DNA of 64,000 nt from Stutzerimonas stutzeri (GCA_002345575.1 DDVX01000007.1:124001-188000), one strand, 5' to 3'; shown: positions 54,278 through 63,766, numbered from the stretch's first letter. The notes: a model not told the origin generated them from the letters alone. Translations and numbers: made by a program.

Positions 54278-55249
54278 ATGACCCGAACAATCCTTGCTGC
54301 CGCGATCAGCTGCGCCCTCGCCTGCGCCAACGCCACAGCCCTGGCCGATACCGCCTACGTCTCCAACGAGAAAGACAACACCATCAGCGTGATCGACCTG
54401 AAGACACTGGAAACGGTCGAGACGCTAGAAGTCGGCATGCGCCCACGCGGCCTCACCTTGTCCCATGACAAGAAGCTGCTCTACATCTGCGCCAGCGACT
54501 CGGACACCGTGCAGGTAATGGACCTGGCCAGCCGACAGATCATCAAGCAGCTGCCTTCTGGTGCTGACCCCGAGCAATTCGCCCTACACCCGAATAACCG
54601 GTGGCTGTATATCTCCAACGAGGACGATGCCCTGGTAACCGTTGTGGATGTGGAAGACGGCGCAGTTCTGGCGCAGATCGAAGTCGGCGTCGAGCCCGAA
54701 GGCATGGCCGTCAGCCCCGACGGCAAATGGGCGGTGAACACCAGCGAAACCACCAACATGCTGCACTGGATCGATACCGCCACCAACGAACTGGTGGACA
54801 ACACCCTGGTCGATCAGCGCCCTCGCCATGTGGAGTTCACCAAGGACAGCAAGATTCTCTGGGCCTCATCGGAAATCGGCGGCACGGTCAGCGTTGTGGA
54901 TGTGGAGCAACGGCAGATCATCAAGACGCTGAACTTCGCCATCAAAGGCGTACACCCGGACCGCGTTCAGCCGGTGGGCATCAAGCTCAGCTCCGATGGC
55001 AAGTACGCCTTCGTTGCCCTCGGCCCGGCCAACCATATCGCCGTGGTCGATGCGCAAACCTATGAAGTGCTCGACTATCTGCTGGTGGGTCGACGTGTCT
55101 GGCACATGTCCTTCAACACAGACGAAAGCCAACTATTGACCACCAACGGCGTCAGCGGCGACGTCTCGGTGATAGACATGAAAACCCTCGAGGTCATCAA
55201 ATCGATCAAGGTCGGTCGTTATCCCTGGGGCGTGGTGGTGACTCCATGA
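54278..55249 (+). CDS. PQQ-associated YVTN beta-propeller protein
   Basis: This 323-residue periplasmic protein has a signal ending NATALAD, then about seven repeats of the type AYVSNEKDNTISVIDLKT (YVTN family). Such proteins occur beside the ABC genes in PQQ-alcohol clusters and were named for this context. They may bind a ligand or assist the dehydrogenase. ATG 54278 follows AGAGAG. The 3' end overlaps the ATPase gene by 4 bp. Confidence 0.88.
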   Translation: MTRTILAAAISCALACANATALADTAYVSNEKDNTISVIDLKTLETVETLEVGMRPRGLTLSHDKKLLYICASDSDTVQVMDLASRQIIKQLPSGADPEQFALHPNNRWLYISNEDDALVTVVDVEDGAVLAQIEVGVEPEGMAVSPDGKWAVNTSETTNMLHWIDTATNELVDNTLVDQRPRHVEFTKDSKILWASSEIGGTVSVVDVEQRQIIKTLNFAIKGVHPDRVQPVGIKLSSDGKYAFVALGPANHIAVVDAQTYEVLDYLLVGRRVWHMSFNTDESQLLTTNGVSGDVSVIDMKTLEVIKSIKVGRYPWGVVVTP

Positions 55250-55971
55250 ATGTGCTGGAGGTCGAGAACCTCGGCTTCGCCTATGGTGATCGACAGGCCC
55301 TACGTGATGTTGGCTTCACAGCCGCCGCAGGGCGCTTCACCGCTCTGCTCGGCCCCAACGGCGCAGGCAAGTCCACGCTGATCGCCCTGCTCACTCGGCT
55401 CTACGACTTGCAGCAGGGCGAAATCCGCGTGGCAGGTTTCAGCCTGCGCTCGGAGCCGCGCGAAGCCCTGCGGCGCCTGGGTGTGGTCTTCCAGCAAAGC
55501 ACCCTCGATTTGGACCTGAGCGTCGAGCAGAACCTGCGCTATCACGCGGCCTTGCACGGCATGCCGCGCTTCCTGGCAAACGAGCGCATCGAGCAGGAAC
55601 TGCAGCGACAGCAACTTATTGAGCGACGCAAAAGCCGGGTGCGCGAGCTCAATGGCGGCCATCGCCGACGGGTCGAAATCGCCCGCGCCCTGCTGCACAA
55701 ACCAGGTCTGCTGGTTCTCGACGAAGCCAGTGCCGGCCTAGACCCTGCCAGCCGTCAGGCCCTCAATCTTCACGTACGCTCGCTGTGTCGTAGCACGGGC
55801 ATGAGCGTGTTATGGACGACACACCTGCTCGACGAAGTGCAGGCTGACGATGATCTGCTGATCCTCAACCGCGGCGTTCTGGTGGCTCAGGGACGTGCTG
55901 ACAGCATTTCGGCCGCCGACGGCGACCTCGAACGCGCCTTCACCCGCCTGACCGCCGCCAGGGCGGCCTGA
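55246..55971 (+). CDS. ABC transporter ATP-binding protein of the PQQ cluster
   Basis: This 241-residue ATPase has Walker A GPNGAGKST, a Q-loop in VVFQQSTLD and Walker B LLVLDEASAGLDPAS. The signature is LNGGHRRRVE instead of LSGGQ, an unusual form that may be a feature of this family. It is paired with the permease gene 29 bp downstream. The ABC-2 permease suggests export, but a binding protein is encoded in the same operon, so the direction is open. Confidence 0.9.
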   Translation: MNVLEVENLGFAYGDRQALRDVGFTAAAGRFTALLGPNGAGKSTLIALLTRLYDLQQGEIRVAGFSLRSEPREALRRLGVVFQQSTLDLDLSVEQNLRYHAALHGMPRFLANERIEQELQRQQLIERRKSRVRELNGGHRRRVEIARALLHKPGLLVLDEASAGLDPASRQALNLHVRSLCRSTGMSVLWTTHLLDEVQADDDLLILNRGVLVAQGRADSISAADGDLERAFTRLTAARAA

Positions 55972-56000
55972 ACGGGCCGCACCTCGCCTGGAGTATTGCA

Positions 56001-56792
56001 ATGAATGCCTACTGGGAATGCCTGCACGCTATCGTATTCCGCGAATGGCTACGTTTCGTTCAGCAGCGCTCGCGTTTTCTCAGCGCCTTGGTTCGGCCGC
56101 TGCTATGGCTGGTGGTGTTCGCCGCCGGTTTTCGTGCAGCCCTTGGCATCGCCATCATCGAGCCGTACGAAACCTACATCACCTATGAAACCTACATCGT
56201 GCCGGGACTGGCCTGCATGATCCTGCTGTTCAACGGCATGCAGGGTTCGCTGTCGATGGTCTATGACCGGGAGATGGGTAGCATGCGCGTGCTGTTGACC
56301 AGCCCTATGCCACGCAGCTTTTTATTGGCCAGCAAGCTCTTGGCTACCGCACTGATTTCGCTGCTGCAGGTGTATGCCTTTCTCGGAATTACCTGGCTGT
56401 ACGGTGTACAACCTCCTGCACTGGGCCTGCTCGGGGCGCTGCCCGCTCTGTTGCTAGTGGCGCTGCTGCTGAGCGCTCTTGGTTTATTGCTATCGAACGG
56501 CATTCGCCAGCTGGAGAATTTTGCTGGGGTGATGAATTTCGTCATCTTCCCCATGTTCTTCCTGTCTTCGGCGCTTTACCCGCTCTGGAAGATGCGCGAA
56601 GCCAGCGACTGGCTGTACTGGCTCTGTGCGCTGAACCCCTTTACCCACGCCGTCGAGCTGGTGCGCTATGCGCTCTACGAGCGGTTGAATATCGTGGCGC
56701 TCGCCATTTGCCTGGGGCTGACACTGCTGTTCAGCCTCCTGGCGGTGCTCAGTTTCAATCCACAGCATGCCGCACTGCGCCGAAACGCCTGA
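56001..56792 (+). CDS. ABC-2 type permease of the PQQ cluster (PedC-like)
   Basis: This 263-residue inner membrane protein has six predicted segments, including CMILLFNGMQGSLSMVYDRE and GVMNFVIFPMFFLSSALYPL, the ABC-2 signature region. ATG 56001 follows TGGAG. It is the last gene of the operon that starts at 52535. Similar permeases are called alcohol ABC permeases (PedC) by context; the transported compound is unknown. Confidence 0.88.
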   Translation: MNAYWECLHAIVFREWLRFVQQRSRFLSALVRPLLWLVVFAAGFRAALGIAIIEPYETYITYETYIVPGLACMILLFNGMQGSLSMVYDREMGSMRVLLTSPMPRSFLLASKLLATALISLLQVYAFLGITWLYGVQPPALGLLGALPALLLVALLLSALGLLLSNGIRQLENFAGVMNFVIFPMFFLSSALYPLWKMREASDWLYWLCALNPFTHAVELVRYALYERLNIVALAICLGLTLLFSLLAVLSFNPQHAALRRNA

Positions 56793-56860
56793 GACAGCCG
56801 AAGAAAAGCCGTAATTTTTATTTTAAATATCAATCGGTTAGCATCTTCGTCACATATCAC

Positions 56861-56874
56861 TACTACTTTGGTAC
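56861..56874 (+). promoter_or_regulatory. TACY-WW-GGTA motif, copy 3, before erbR
   Basis: TACTACTTTGGTAC lies about 130 bases before the erbR start in an AT-rich 210-bp gap. It differs from copy 2 (52443) at one base. Confidence 0.55.
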
Positions 56875-57002
56875 TGGTTCAGCTGTCGATCGTAGGATTT
56901 CATAAAGACGCTCGGTGAACTGTAATAAGACCGACCGAAGTACTGGGGCATTAGCCGCGCAACGATCTGCCCGCCATAATCAAAACAATGAGGTGACCGG
57001 TC

Positions 57003-57668
57003 TTGTACAAAATATTGATCGCAGATGATCATCCGCTCTTTCGCGAAGCCATCCATAACGTCATCAAGGACGGCTTTCCGGGAAGCGAGATACTGGAAAC
57101 GGCCGACCTCGACAGTGCCCTGGCGCTGACCCTGGAGCACGACGATCTGGACCTGGTGCTGCTGGATCTGAACATGCCCGGCATGCACGGCCTCAACGGC
57201 CTGATCAACCTGCGCAACGAGGCACCGACCATCCCCGTGGTGATCGTTTCCGCCGAGCAGGATAAGCAGATCGTGCTGCAGGCCATCACCTATGGTGCCT
57301 GTGGCTTCATTACCAAGTCTTCGCCACGTGCACAGATGACCGAGGCTATTCAGCAGATCCTCAACGGTAACGTCTATCTGCCTTCGGACATTATCCGCAG
57401 CCAGAAGGCGACCTCTCGCCATAGCAATCATAACGAGTCGAGCATCCCGCCCGAACTGCTGCAGGCTCTCACCCGCAAGCAGCTGCTGGTGCTGGAGCGC
57501 ATGACCAAGGGCGAATCCAACAAGCAGATTGCTTACAACCTCGACATTGCCGAAACCACGGTAAAAGCCCACGTCTCGGCCATTCTGCGCAAGCTCAATG
57601 TGCACAACCGCGTGCAGGCGATTCTTTCGGCTGGGGATATTGATTTCGCGGCTTATTTGCGTCGCTGA
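57003..57668 (+). CDS. erbR: LuxR-family response regulator ErbR (AgmR)
   Basis: This 221-residue regulator controls PQQ-dependent ethanol oxidation genes in pseudomonads. The receiver has LIADDHPLF and the phospho-Asp in VLLDLNMPGMHG; the Lys is in FITKSSPRAQ. The LuxR domain has LTRKQLLVLERMTKGESNKQ and IAETTVKAHVSAILRKL. The start is TTG, backed by GAGGTGA 7 bases upstream and by the family N terminus MYKILIADDHPLFREA. It is alone, and converges on nahK across a repeat element. Confidence 0.93.
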   Translation: MYKILIADDHPLFREAIHNVIKDGFPGSEILETADLDSALALTLEHDDLDLVLLDLNMPGMHGLNGLINLRNEAPTIPVVIVSAEQDKQIVLQAITYGACGFITKSSPRAQMTEAIQQILNGNVYLPSDIIRSQKATSRHSNHNESSIPPELLQALTRKQLLVLERMTKGESNKQIAYNLDIAETTVKAHVSAILRKLNVHNRVQAILSAGDIDFAAYLRR

Positions 57669-57817
57669 AATCCTCCTTGCGGTCCTTCGCCGTGGTCATC
57701 CAGCGACTACGGTTCTGTTTTACGCTTTACCCGAAAGTGGAAGACTGGGTGACGGACCGGCAAGAGTTGCTTTCGCGATTTTGGGATTAAACGTCTATTG
57801 AGCGTTCTGACACTCCT

Positions 57818-58370
57818 GGTTTCGGCCCGCTGACCGAGTCACTTTTTCTTGCCTGGCCAAGAAAAAGTAACCAAAAAGAAGGCCACCCCAGCATCCGGGT
57901 CTGGCCTGCAGCCAGACTGATTCGCTGCGCTCACCCTTCGGGCCAGCCTTCGGCTGTTACTCAGCTGCGCTACGTTTCCCTCGCTCCGGGGGCCGTCACG
58001 AAGGGATATCCCTGTCCGCTCGGCGTCCATGCCTCGCGCCCGCCTGCGCAACACCTCCACTTGGCCTTCGACGGGGAACCGAGTCCGAGTAGCCTGAAAC
58101 TCGAGCGCTTTGCTTTTTCCTTTGCACAGCCTGCTAGGCGACACCAACCGCCCCTTTCAGAAGGGTGAGCGCAATCGTTGCGTAAGAGGGCGAGCCGCAT
58201 GGATGCGGCGAGAGGCTTAAAGGGCCATGGATGGCCCTTGTAAGCCGACCCCTGGAGCGGCGATTGCGCGAACGAACCCTGCGCGCAGCGCAGGGCCGGA
58301 TGCAGGGGCAAGCGTTTTTGGTTACTTTTGCCGCGACTGGCAAAAGTGACTCGCCCAGCAGGGCGAAACC
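57818..58370. repeat. 553-bp non-coding element bounded by inverted repeats
   Basis: The left end (57818-57881) and the reverse complement of the right end (58310-58370) share GGTTTCG, GAGTCACTTTT and AAAAGTAACCAAAAA in the same order. Each end also forms its own hairpin. The frames inside are GC-rich and lack coding signs. The element fills most of the 796-bp gap between erbR and nahK (57669-58464); the flanking bases show nothing else. Similar repeats are common in pseudomonad intergenic DNA. Confidence 0.65.
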
Positions 58371-58464
58371 AAACTATCAAGCGACTCGCTAATCGCCATT
58401 CAGCACGAAACATCCAATCAGCAGCCTGTATTGCCAGACCGCTAGTAAGCATACTCAGAAATGC

Positions 58465-61107
58465 TCAGCCACCAGCCTGCCCATGCTCCAACATATGACA
58501 CATGGCAGTCTTGAGCCTCATCGGCCGAATCGGCTTATGCATCAACATATGCCCCAGCTCCCGCACCTGCAGCTTGAGGTCGTTGCTGTAATTGGCGGTG
58601 ATCAGCAACACCGGCAGTGCATTGGCACGACGTTCATTGACCGTGGTAACCACATCCAGACCGTTGCAGTCGTTGTCCAGGTGATAGTCGGCAATGATCA
58701 GGTCGGCATCAGCGTGGAAATTATCCACCTGCCGCTCCAGATCCTCCTCTGACAGCGCAGTAGTCACCACACAACCCCAGCCTTCAAGCAGGGTTCGCAT
58801 GCCAGCGCAGATCGCCGCATCGTTATCCAGCACCCAGACCCGCGCGCCTTTGAGCCGTTCCAGCACCAGCTCCGTGCTGCTCGGCTCCGTACGGACCCTG
58901 GTGGCACGTCTAGCCAGCGGCACCTCAATAGCGAACATCGACCCCTGCCCCGGCCAGGAACGCACGACAATCCGATGGCCGAGCATGCGCGCTATCTTTT
59001 CGACAATGGCGAGGCCCAGCCCCAAGCCGCGATCCTGGTGAGCCTGCATCGCATCCCCGCGCTTGAACTCCTGGAAAATCTCTTCAAGCTTATCCTCGGC
59101 GATGCCCACGCCCGTGTCCCAAACCTCGATCGACAGGCTCTGGCGGCGGCGCCGGCAACCCAGTAACACACGCCCTGTAGGTGTGTAGCGGATGGCATTG
59201 GTCAGCAGGTTGCGCAGGATTCGTGCAAGCAGCTGAATATCGCTGCGCACCAGCGCCGTGCTGGGCACGTAGTCCAGCTGCAGCTGCTCAGTGCCGGCAA
59301 TCTGGCGGAACTCCACCGCCAGGTTCTCCAATAGCTCGCTGACAGCGAACGAGGCGATGTCAGGCTTGATAACGCCGGCATCCAGCTTGGAGATGTCCAC
59401 CAGGGTGCCGAGCAGATTCTCTACATCCTCCAGGGAGTTGCTGATGTTGCGCACCAGCCCGTTGCTGGAGGCTTCCGGCTGCTCCTGCAACGCGCTGGTG
59501 AACAGCCGCGCGGCATTGAGCGGCTGCAGCAGGTCGTGGCTGACCGCAGCGAGAAACTTGGTCTTGGACAGGTTGGCCAGCTCCGCTTCGCGCTTGGCTT
59601 CGCGCAAGCGCGACTCGGCGTGGGCGCGCTCGTCGATCTCGCATAGCAGCTGTTCATTCAGGCTGGTCAGTTCGGCCGTACGCTCGCGCACTCGCTGTTC
59701 AAGGTTCTGATAGGCCTGGTGCAACGCTTCGGCGGTGCGTCGGCGATCGGTGATGTCCTGGATCAGCACGAAGATACCGGCCACTTCGCCACTGGTCAGG
59801 CGATTAGGTACGTAGGAGCGCAACATGTAGCGCTGCTGCCCGACATGATTGGGTTCGGCCATCTCGAAACTGATGCTTTCGCCGGACAGCGCCCGCTCGA
59901 TATAGGGCTCAAGCTGCTGCCAGTGCTCGCCGCTGTGAATCTCGTGCAGGTACTGACCGAGCATGCCGTCTCTGGGCCAGCGATACCATTCCTCGTAGAC
60001 CTTGTTGGTGAAGGCGTAGGTCAGGTCGGCCGAAACGTAGGCGATCAGCGCCGGCACATGGTCGGTGATCAAGCGTATCCAGCGTTCGCTTTCACGCAGC
60101 GCCTCGGCATGCCGGTAGCGCTCGGTGATGTCGGTGAAGGTATTGACGAAGCCGCCGGTGGGCAGCGGATGGGTGCGGATTTCCAGGGTGCGACCATCGA
60201 ACAAGTGCTGTTCCAGCTCCCTCAACGGCTGGCCGTTAGCGCCGCACGTATCGGGTGTCAGTAGTTTGAGTTCGCTGTCGGCCATGACCTCGGCAAAGGG
60301 CCGGTGCGCCTCGATCGGTGCCAGCCCGCATAGCTCCAGAAAGCGCCGGTTCCATAATTCCAGGCTGCCATCGGCGCTGATCATCGCCACACCTTGGGAC
60401 AGGTTGTCCACGGCACGCTGCAGCAGGCGCGACTTCTGCGCCAGCGCCTGTTCGCGACGCATGGTTTCGCTGATCTTGACCTCGGTAATATCGGTATAGA
60501 GCACCACCAGCCCGCCTTCGCGGGTCGGGCGCTCACTGACCTGCACCCAGCGACCGTTGTGCAGGCGATAGACCGTCGGCTCGTTGCCCTTGCCGCGATG
60601 CTCCTCGGCGATCAGCCCGCTGCTCTCGGCAAGGCGGCGCATATCTGATAACCGCGTGCCGCCGTTGATGCGGGCGCCGGTACGGTTCCATAGCGACTTG
60701 AAACGGCGGTTGAAAAGGACGATGCGCTGATCCTTGTCGAACAGCACAAAGGCGTCGGAAATGCTCTCGATAGCGTCGACCAGATGCTGGTGTGCTGTTT
60801 CCGCCCGCATCCGGGCGTCGCTGAGCAGGCGGTTGCTGGCCTTCAGCTCGGCCATTGCCTGATTAAGCGCATCGGTACGTTCGCGCACCTGCTCGGCCAG
60901 TTCCACCGAATGCTGGAACGCCGCGTAGGAAGCATCGCGCCCCGAACCGCTGGACTCGATACGCTCTATCAGCGCGGCATTGATGCGGCGCAGCTTGGCG
61001 TTCTCGCGCTCGAGCTCGGCCAGTCGCGTCGGCAGCTCAGCGACCGCCCCGGCCTCCGGGTCGGCCAATGGCGACCCCGGTGAAGGTCTGGTTGATATGC
61101 GTGCCAT
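58465..61107 (-). CDS. nahK: PAS hybrid histidine kinase NahK (ErcS')
   Basis: This 880-residue cytoplasmic kinase has a coiled N terminus (residues 20-105), three PAS-like regions (about 105-480; HLVDAIESISDAFVLFD starts the first), HisKA with His in FLAAVSHDLLQPLNAARL, HATPase (DTGVGIAEDKLEEIF, GLGLAIVEKIARMLG) and a C-terminal receiver (VWVLDNDAAIC, IIADYHL). In P. aeruginosa NahK is regulated by NosP and acts on biofilm and alcohol-oxidation signalling. The start at 61107 (GGAG upstream) overlaps nosP by 71 bp, so translation is probably coupled. Confidence 0.92.
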   Translation of the reverse strand: MARISTRPSPGSPLADPEAGAVAELPTRLAELERENAKLRRINAALIERIESSGSGRDASYAAFQHSVELAEQVRERTDALNQAMAELKASNRLLSDARMRAETAHQHLVDAIESISDAFVLFDKDQRIVLFNRRFKSLWNRTGARINGGTRLSDMRRLAESSGLIAEEHRGKGNEPTVYRLHNGRWVQVSERPTREGGLVVLYTDITEVKISETMRREQALAQKSRLLQRAVDNLSQGVAMISADGSLELWNRRFLELCGLAPIEAHRPFAEVMADSELKLLTPDTCGANGQPLRELEQHLFDGRTLEIRTHPLPTGGFVNTFTDITERYRHAEALRESERWIRLITDHVPALIAYVSADLTYAFTNKVYEEWYRWPRDGMLGQYLHEIHSGEHWQQLEPYIERALSGESISFEMAEPNHVGQQRYMLRSYVPNRLTSGEVAGIFVLIQDITDRRRTAEALHQAYQNLEQRVRERTAELTSLNEQLLCEIDERAHAESRLREAKREAELANLSKTKFLAAVSHDLLQPLNAARLFTSALQEQPEASSNGLVRNISNSLEDVENLLGTLVDISKLDAGVIKPDIASFAVSELLENLAVEFRQIAGTEQLQLDYVPSTALVRSDIQLLARILRNLLTNAIRYTPTGRVLLGCRRRRQSLSIEVWDTGVGIAEDKLEEIFQEFKRGDAMQAHQDRGLGLGLAIVEKIARMLGHRIVVRSWPGQGSMFAIEVPLARRATRVRTEPSSTELVLERLKGARVWVLDNDAAICAGMRTLLEGWGCVVTTALSEEDLERQVDNFHADADLIIADYHLDNDCNGLDVVTTVNERRANALPVLLITANYSNDLKLQVRELGHMLMHKPIRPMRLKTAMCHMLEHGQAGG

Positions 61108-62164
61108 TGAACTGTTCTCCGTAGGTGTTGAAGCCGATCACTTTCTGGCGTCGGAGAAAGGCGGAAGTCTGCTCCGTGGTGCCGTTGCCCTCGATTTCCA
61201 TCCGTCGCAGAAAGCAGTCGCAACCTATGGTCAGTAGGGTTTCACCTAGGCGCTGTTCGAGGCGCTCGAATAGCTGTTCCAGGTTGGGCATCAGCGGACC
61301 GGGGCGCATAGCGGTCAGCACGATGCCGTTCTCCACGGCGCAATAGAATGTCAGGCTCAGGTCTTCGTTGACCTTCTGGATGGAGCGCACGTAGTAGTGC
61401 TCGTTGATGCGCACTGCCAGCGGGTGAGCGGCGAACAGCGCATGATTGAGGTCGTTGACGCTGACGCCGATCAGACGGGCATATTCTTCGGCAGCGGGTT
61501 CGGCGTTGAGCTCATAGACGCGCCGAGCATTGCTATCGGCCTGGGTTACCACCAGTTTTTCGTTACGCGGCAGCATGTGATGGGTGGTAAACACCTCGAA
61601 ATCCAGCCAGGTATTGATCAGCACCACGATGGCCGCACCGCTGCGGAACTTGCCGTCGTAATAGACGTAGGTATCGGTCAGGTGATTGTCGTCTCCGGCC
61701 GAGCCGCCAAAATGCGGAATGCTGCCGAACGCGGCGCTGAGTGCCGAGAGAACGACTTCCTCACGACTGGACAGGCCATCGAGTAAGGTCAGGGCGAAAC
61801 TATGATCCTTGATGGGGGCGAGCGAGTTACTCCGGCAGTCGGTGCCTAGCCGCTCTACCAATTGCTGGGCATCGATCAGGCTGAAGCGATCCATTTCGAC
61901 GATCAGTTCGCTGGAAATGGAGAAACTGCGGTGATCGAAGCCGACAGCCGTCACGCAACTGCGGCTATAACCCTGGGCGGTGATCTCCCCCGCCGAGGTA
62001 CAACCCACCAGGCGCACGCCGCCAAAGTACTGTTGCAGAGCCTCGCCCAGGGCCGGCAGATCGTACTCGGCTGAACAGAAAAACAGCACAAAACCGAGAT
62101 GAGGGTGAATCAGCTGGCGGGCCAGATCCTGGGCCACAGTTTCAGCATCCCTTGATTCCGACAT
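61037..62164 (-). CDS. nosP: FIST-domain nitric oxide sensor NosP
   Basis: This 375-residue protein has an N-terminal FIST domain (HPHLGFVLFFCSAEYDLPALG, VGCTSAGEITAQGY) and a FIST C-terminal domain (YYVRSIQKVNEDLSLTFYCAV). In P. aeruginosa the co-transcribed homologue binds heme, senses NO and inhibits NahK. The ATG at 62164 is preferred to a TTG 60 bases upstream. It is the first gene of nosP-nahK. Confidence 0.9.
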   Translation of the reverse strand: MSESRDAETVAQDLARQLIHPHLGFVLFFCSAEYDLPALGEALQQYFGGVRLVGCTSAGEITAQGYSRSCVTAVGFDHRSFSISSELIVEMDRFSLIDAQQLVERLGTDCRSNSLAPIKDHSFALTLLDGLSSREEVVLSALSAAFGSIPHFGGSAGDDNHLTDTYVYYDGKFRSGAAIVVLINTWLDFEVFTTHHMLPRNEKLVVTQADSNARRVYELNAEPAAEEYARLIGVSVNDLNHALFAAHPLAVRINEHYYVRSIQKVNEDLSLTFYCAVENGIVLTAMRPGPLMPNLEQLFERLEQRLGETLLTIGCDCFLRRMEIEGNGTTEQTSAFLRRQKVIGFNTYGEQFNGTHINQTFTGVAIGRPGGRGGR

Positions 62165-62335
62165 CGCCGTGCGTATCACATCTGCTCTTTCTTCGATCAC
62201 GCACCGCGCTCCCGTACCACCCAAATCGTATTGATCTCATTCTTGGACAGGGCACGGGGCAGGCAAATGCTACTTGAGTACCGATGGCGGCCTGCCAAGG
62301 TCGTAACGCGACAAAATCACGCATATCGGTAAACG

Positions 62336-62372
62336 AAAAGGCCGACATTCCTGAGGAATGCCGGCCTTTGAT
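62336..62372 (-). terminator. Terminator downstream of the porin gene
   Basis: On the minus strand AAAGGCCGGCATTCC and GGAATGTCGGCCTTT form a 15-bp stem with one G-U pair, then TTCGTTT. It lies about 100 bases after the porin stop. The 310-bp gap between the nosP start and the porin (62165-62474) holds this and presumably the nosP promoter. Confidence 0.85.
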
Positions 62373-62474
62373 GCGGCAGCAGTGCATGGTGTGCGCTCAG
62401 CGCACGGGCCACTGCGATGCAACGGATGGAGCGACCTACGGTTCGGATTCCACCCGCGCCCTGCTTGCTGCGGG

Positions 62475-63671
62475 TTAGAAGCTCAGCGCAGCACCAACAG
62501 CGAAGGTGCGGGTGTCTTCCTGCAAGGTGTAACCCTTGCGCCCACGAACTTCCACTTCATTGAGTTCAGCAACCAGGGTCAGATTATCGTTGACGCTATG
62601 AAACAGCCCGATACCGCGGGTTTCGAAGTCCGCAGCGTTGCCGCCTAGGCCGTTGCCTTCATCCTCAGTTTTGCCATAAGACAGCGCTACACGATTCTTG
62701 CCGAAGCGGTAGGAACCCTGCAGCAGATAGCCATCGCTGTCGGTTTCACGCAGCTGCGCTTCGCCGGCATTGTTGGTGTAGAAGGGGTTGATGCCTTCGG
62801 CCTGGAAACCGGACGCGGTCACCGAAAAGCTACCCATCTTCGCCTGCACGCCGTAGCTCACGCCTTTGGAATCCACGCTGTCGACGGTGCTGTCGGTGTT
62901 GTCCGAGCTTTGCTGCATGCCGCCGAGCCAAGTGTGGAACTGTGCGCCGGCTGCTTCGAACTGATAGGTGATCTCAGTCTCGAAGCGCGGCGTGTCTTGA
63001 TAAGCCTTGTTCAGCGCCGCACTGGTATCGCTGCTGGTGTCCACCGGGTCCATGATGCCAACGGCGACACGCAGGCCGCTCATTACTGGCGAACGGTAGG
63101 TGACCTGTGCGGACGGGAACGGATAAGGATAGCCGGTACCGATATTGCCGAAAGAAACACCGCCACCATCCACCAGACCAAGGGTGTCGCTGACCTGGCC
63201 ATAGCCGGTGAGCATCTCGTCTAGCAGGATGTTGGAGCGGGCGAACAGGCCGAAATCCTTACCGAAGAGCACCTCACCCCATTCGTCGTTGGCAACGGTG
63301 GCGTAGAACTGTCGAACGTCGATGCCGCTTTCGGTGCCGTTGGTTTCGCTGTCGTTAATGGTCACCCAGAACGAAGAGCGGCCACCCAGCTTGAGGTCGC
63401 CAAGCTGCTTTTTGAAGTTGAAGCCAATGTAGTTGGGCAGAAAGCCCATCTTGACCCGCGACTGATTGCGGTCATACCGCCCGCCATCGACGTTACTGTC
63501 CACCTTGCTATGAACATAAAAGGTGTTGAAGTAACCATCCGTGGAAAAAGTGGTGTCGTCCTGATCGTACAGCACGATCTCTGCCATAGCGGACTGACTC
63601 AGCCCCATGGCTACCGCACTGGCCAGAGCCAGGGGCAGAATCTTGGTGTAGGTTTTTTTCTTGTTGTACAT
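62475..63671 (-). CDS. Outer-membrane porin of the alcohol cluster
   Basis: This 398-residue Gram-negative porin (Porin_4-like) has a signal peptide ending SQSAMAE, then a barrel beginning IVLYDQDDTTFSTDGYFNTFYV, with the loop-3-like region EVLFGKDFGLFARSN and a C-terminal strand ending FAVGAALSF with terminal Phe. ATG 63671. It lies beside nosP-nahK at the end of the cluster, and a variant of the cluster motif lies about 100 bases before it, which suggests use in alcohol or organic-acid entry. Confidence 0.85.
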   Translation of the reverse strand: MYNKKKTYTKILPLALASAVAMGLSQSAMAEIVLYDQDDTTFSTDGYFNTFYVHSKVDSNVDGGRYDRNQSRVKMGFLPNYIGFNFKKQLGDLKLGGRSSFWVTINDSETNGTESGIDVRQFYATVANDEWGEVLFGKDFGLFARSNILLDEMLTGYGQVSDTLGLVDGGGVSFGNIGTGYPYPFPSAQVTYRSPVMSGLRVAVGIMDPVDTSSDTSAALNKAYQDTPRFETEITYQFEAAGAQFHTWLGGMQQSSDNTDSTVDSVDSKGVSYGVQAKMGSFSVTASGFQAEGINPFYTNNAGEAQLRETDSDGYLLQGSYRFGKNRVALSYGKTEDEGNGLGGNAADFETRGIGLFHSVNDNLTLVAELNEVEVRGRKGYTLQEDTRTFAVGAALSF

Positions 63672-63766
63672 GGCGCTCTCCGCTGATGTGACGACGGGCA
63701 GTCGTGTCGAAGCGGATTATCGAAAGCACCACGGGTAAGCCATACGCTGCCATGGCGGCGTATGGC

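Noticed and set aside
57839..58452. Two overlapping minus-strand frames inside the inverted-repeat element
   Set aside because: They run through the hairpin ends, are rich in Arg/Ser/Gly/Pro from GC-rich repeat DNA, and have no ribosome site. Such frames are often wrongly annotated in repeats.
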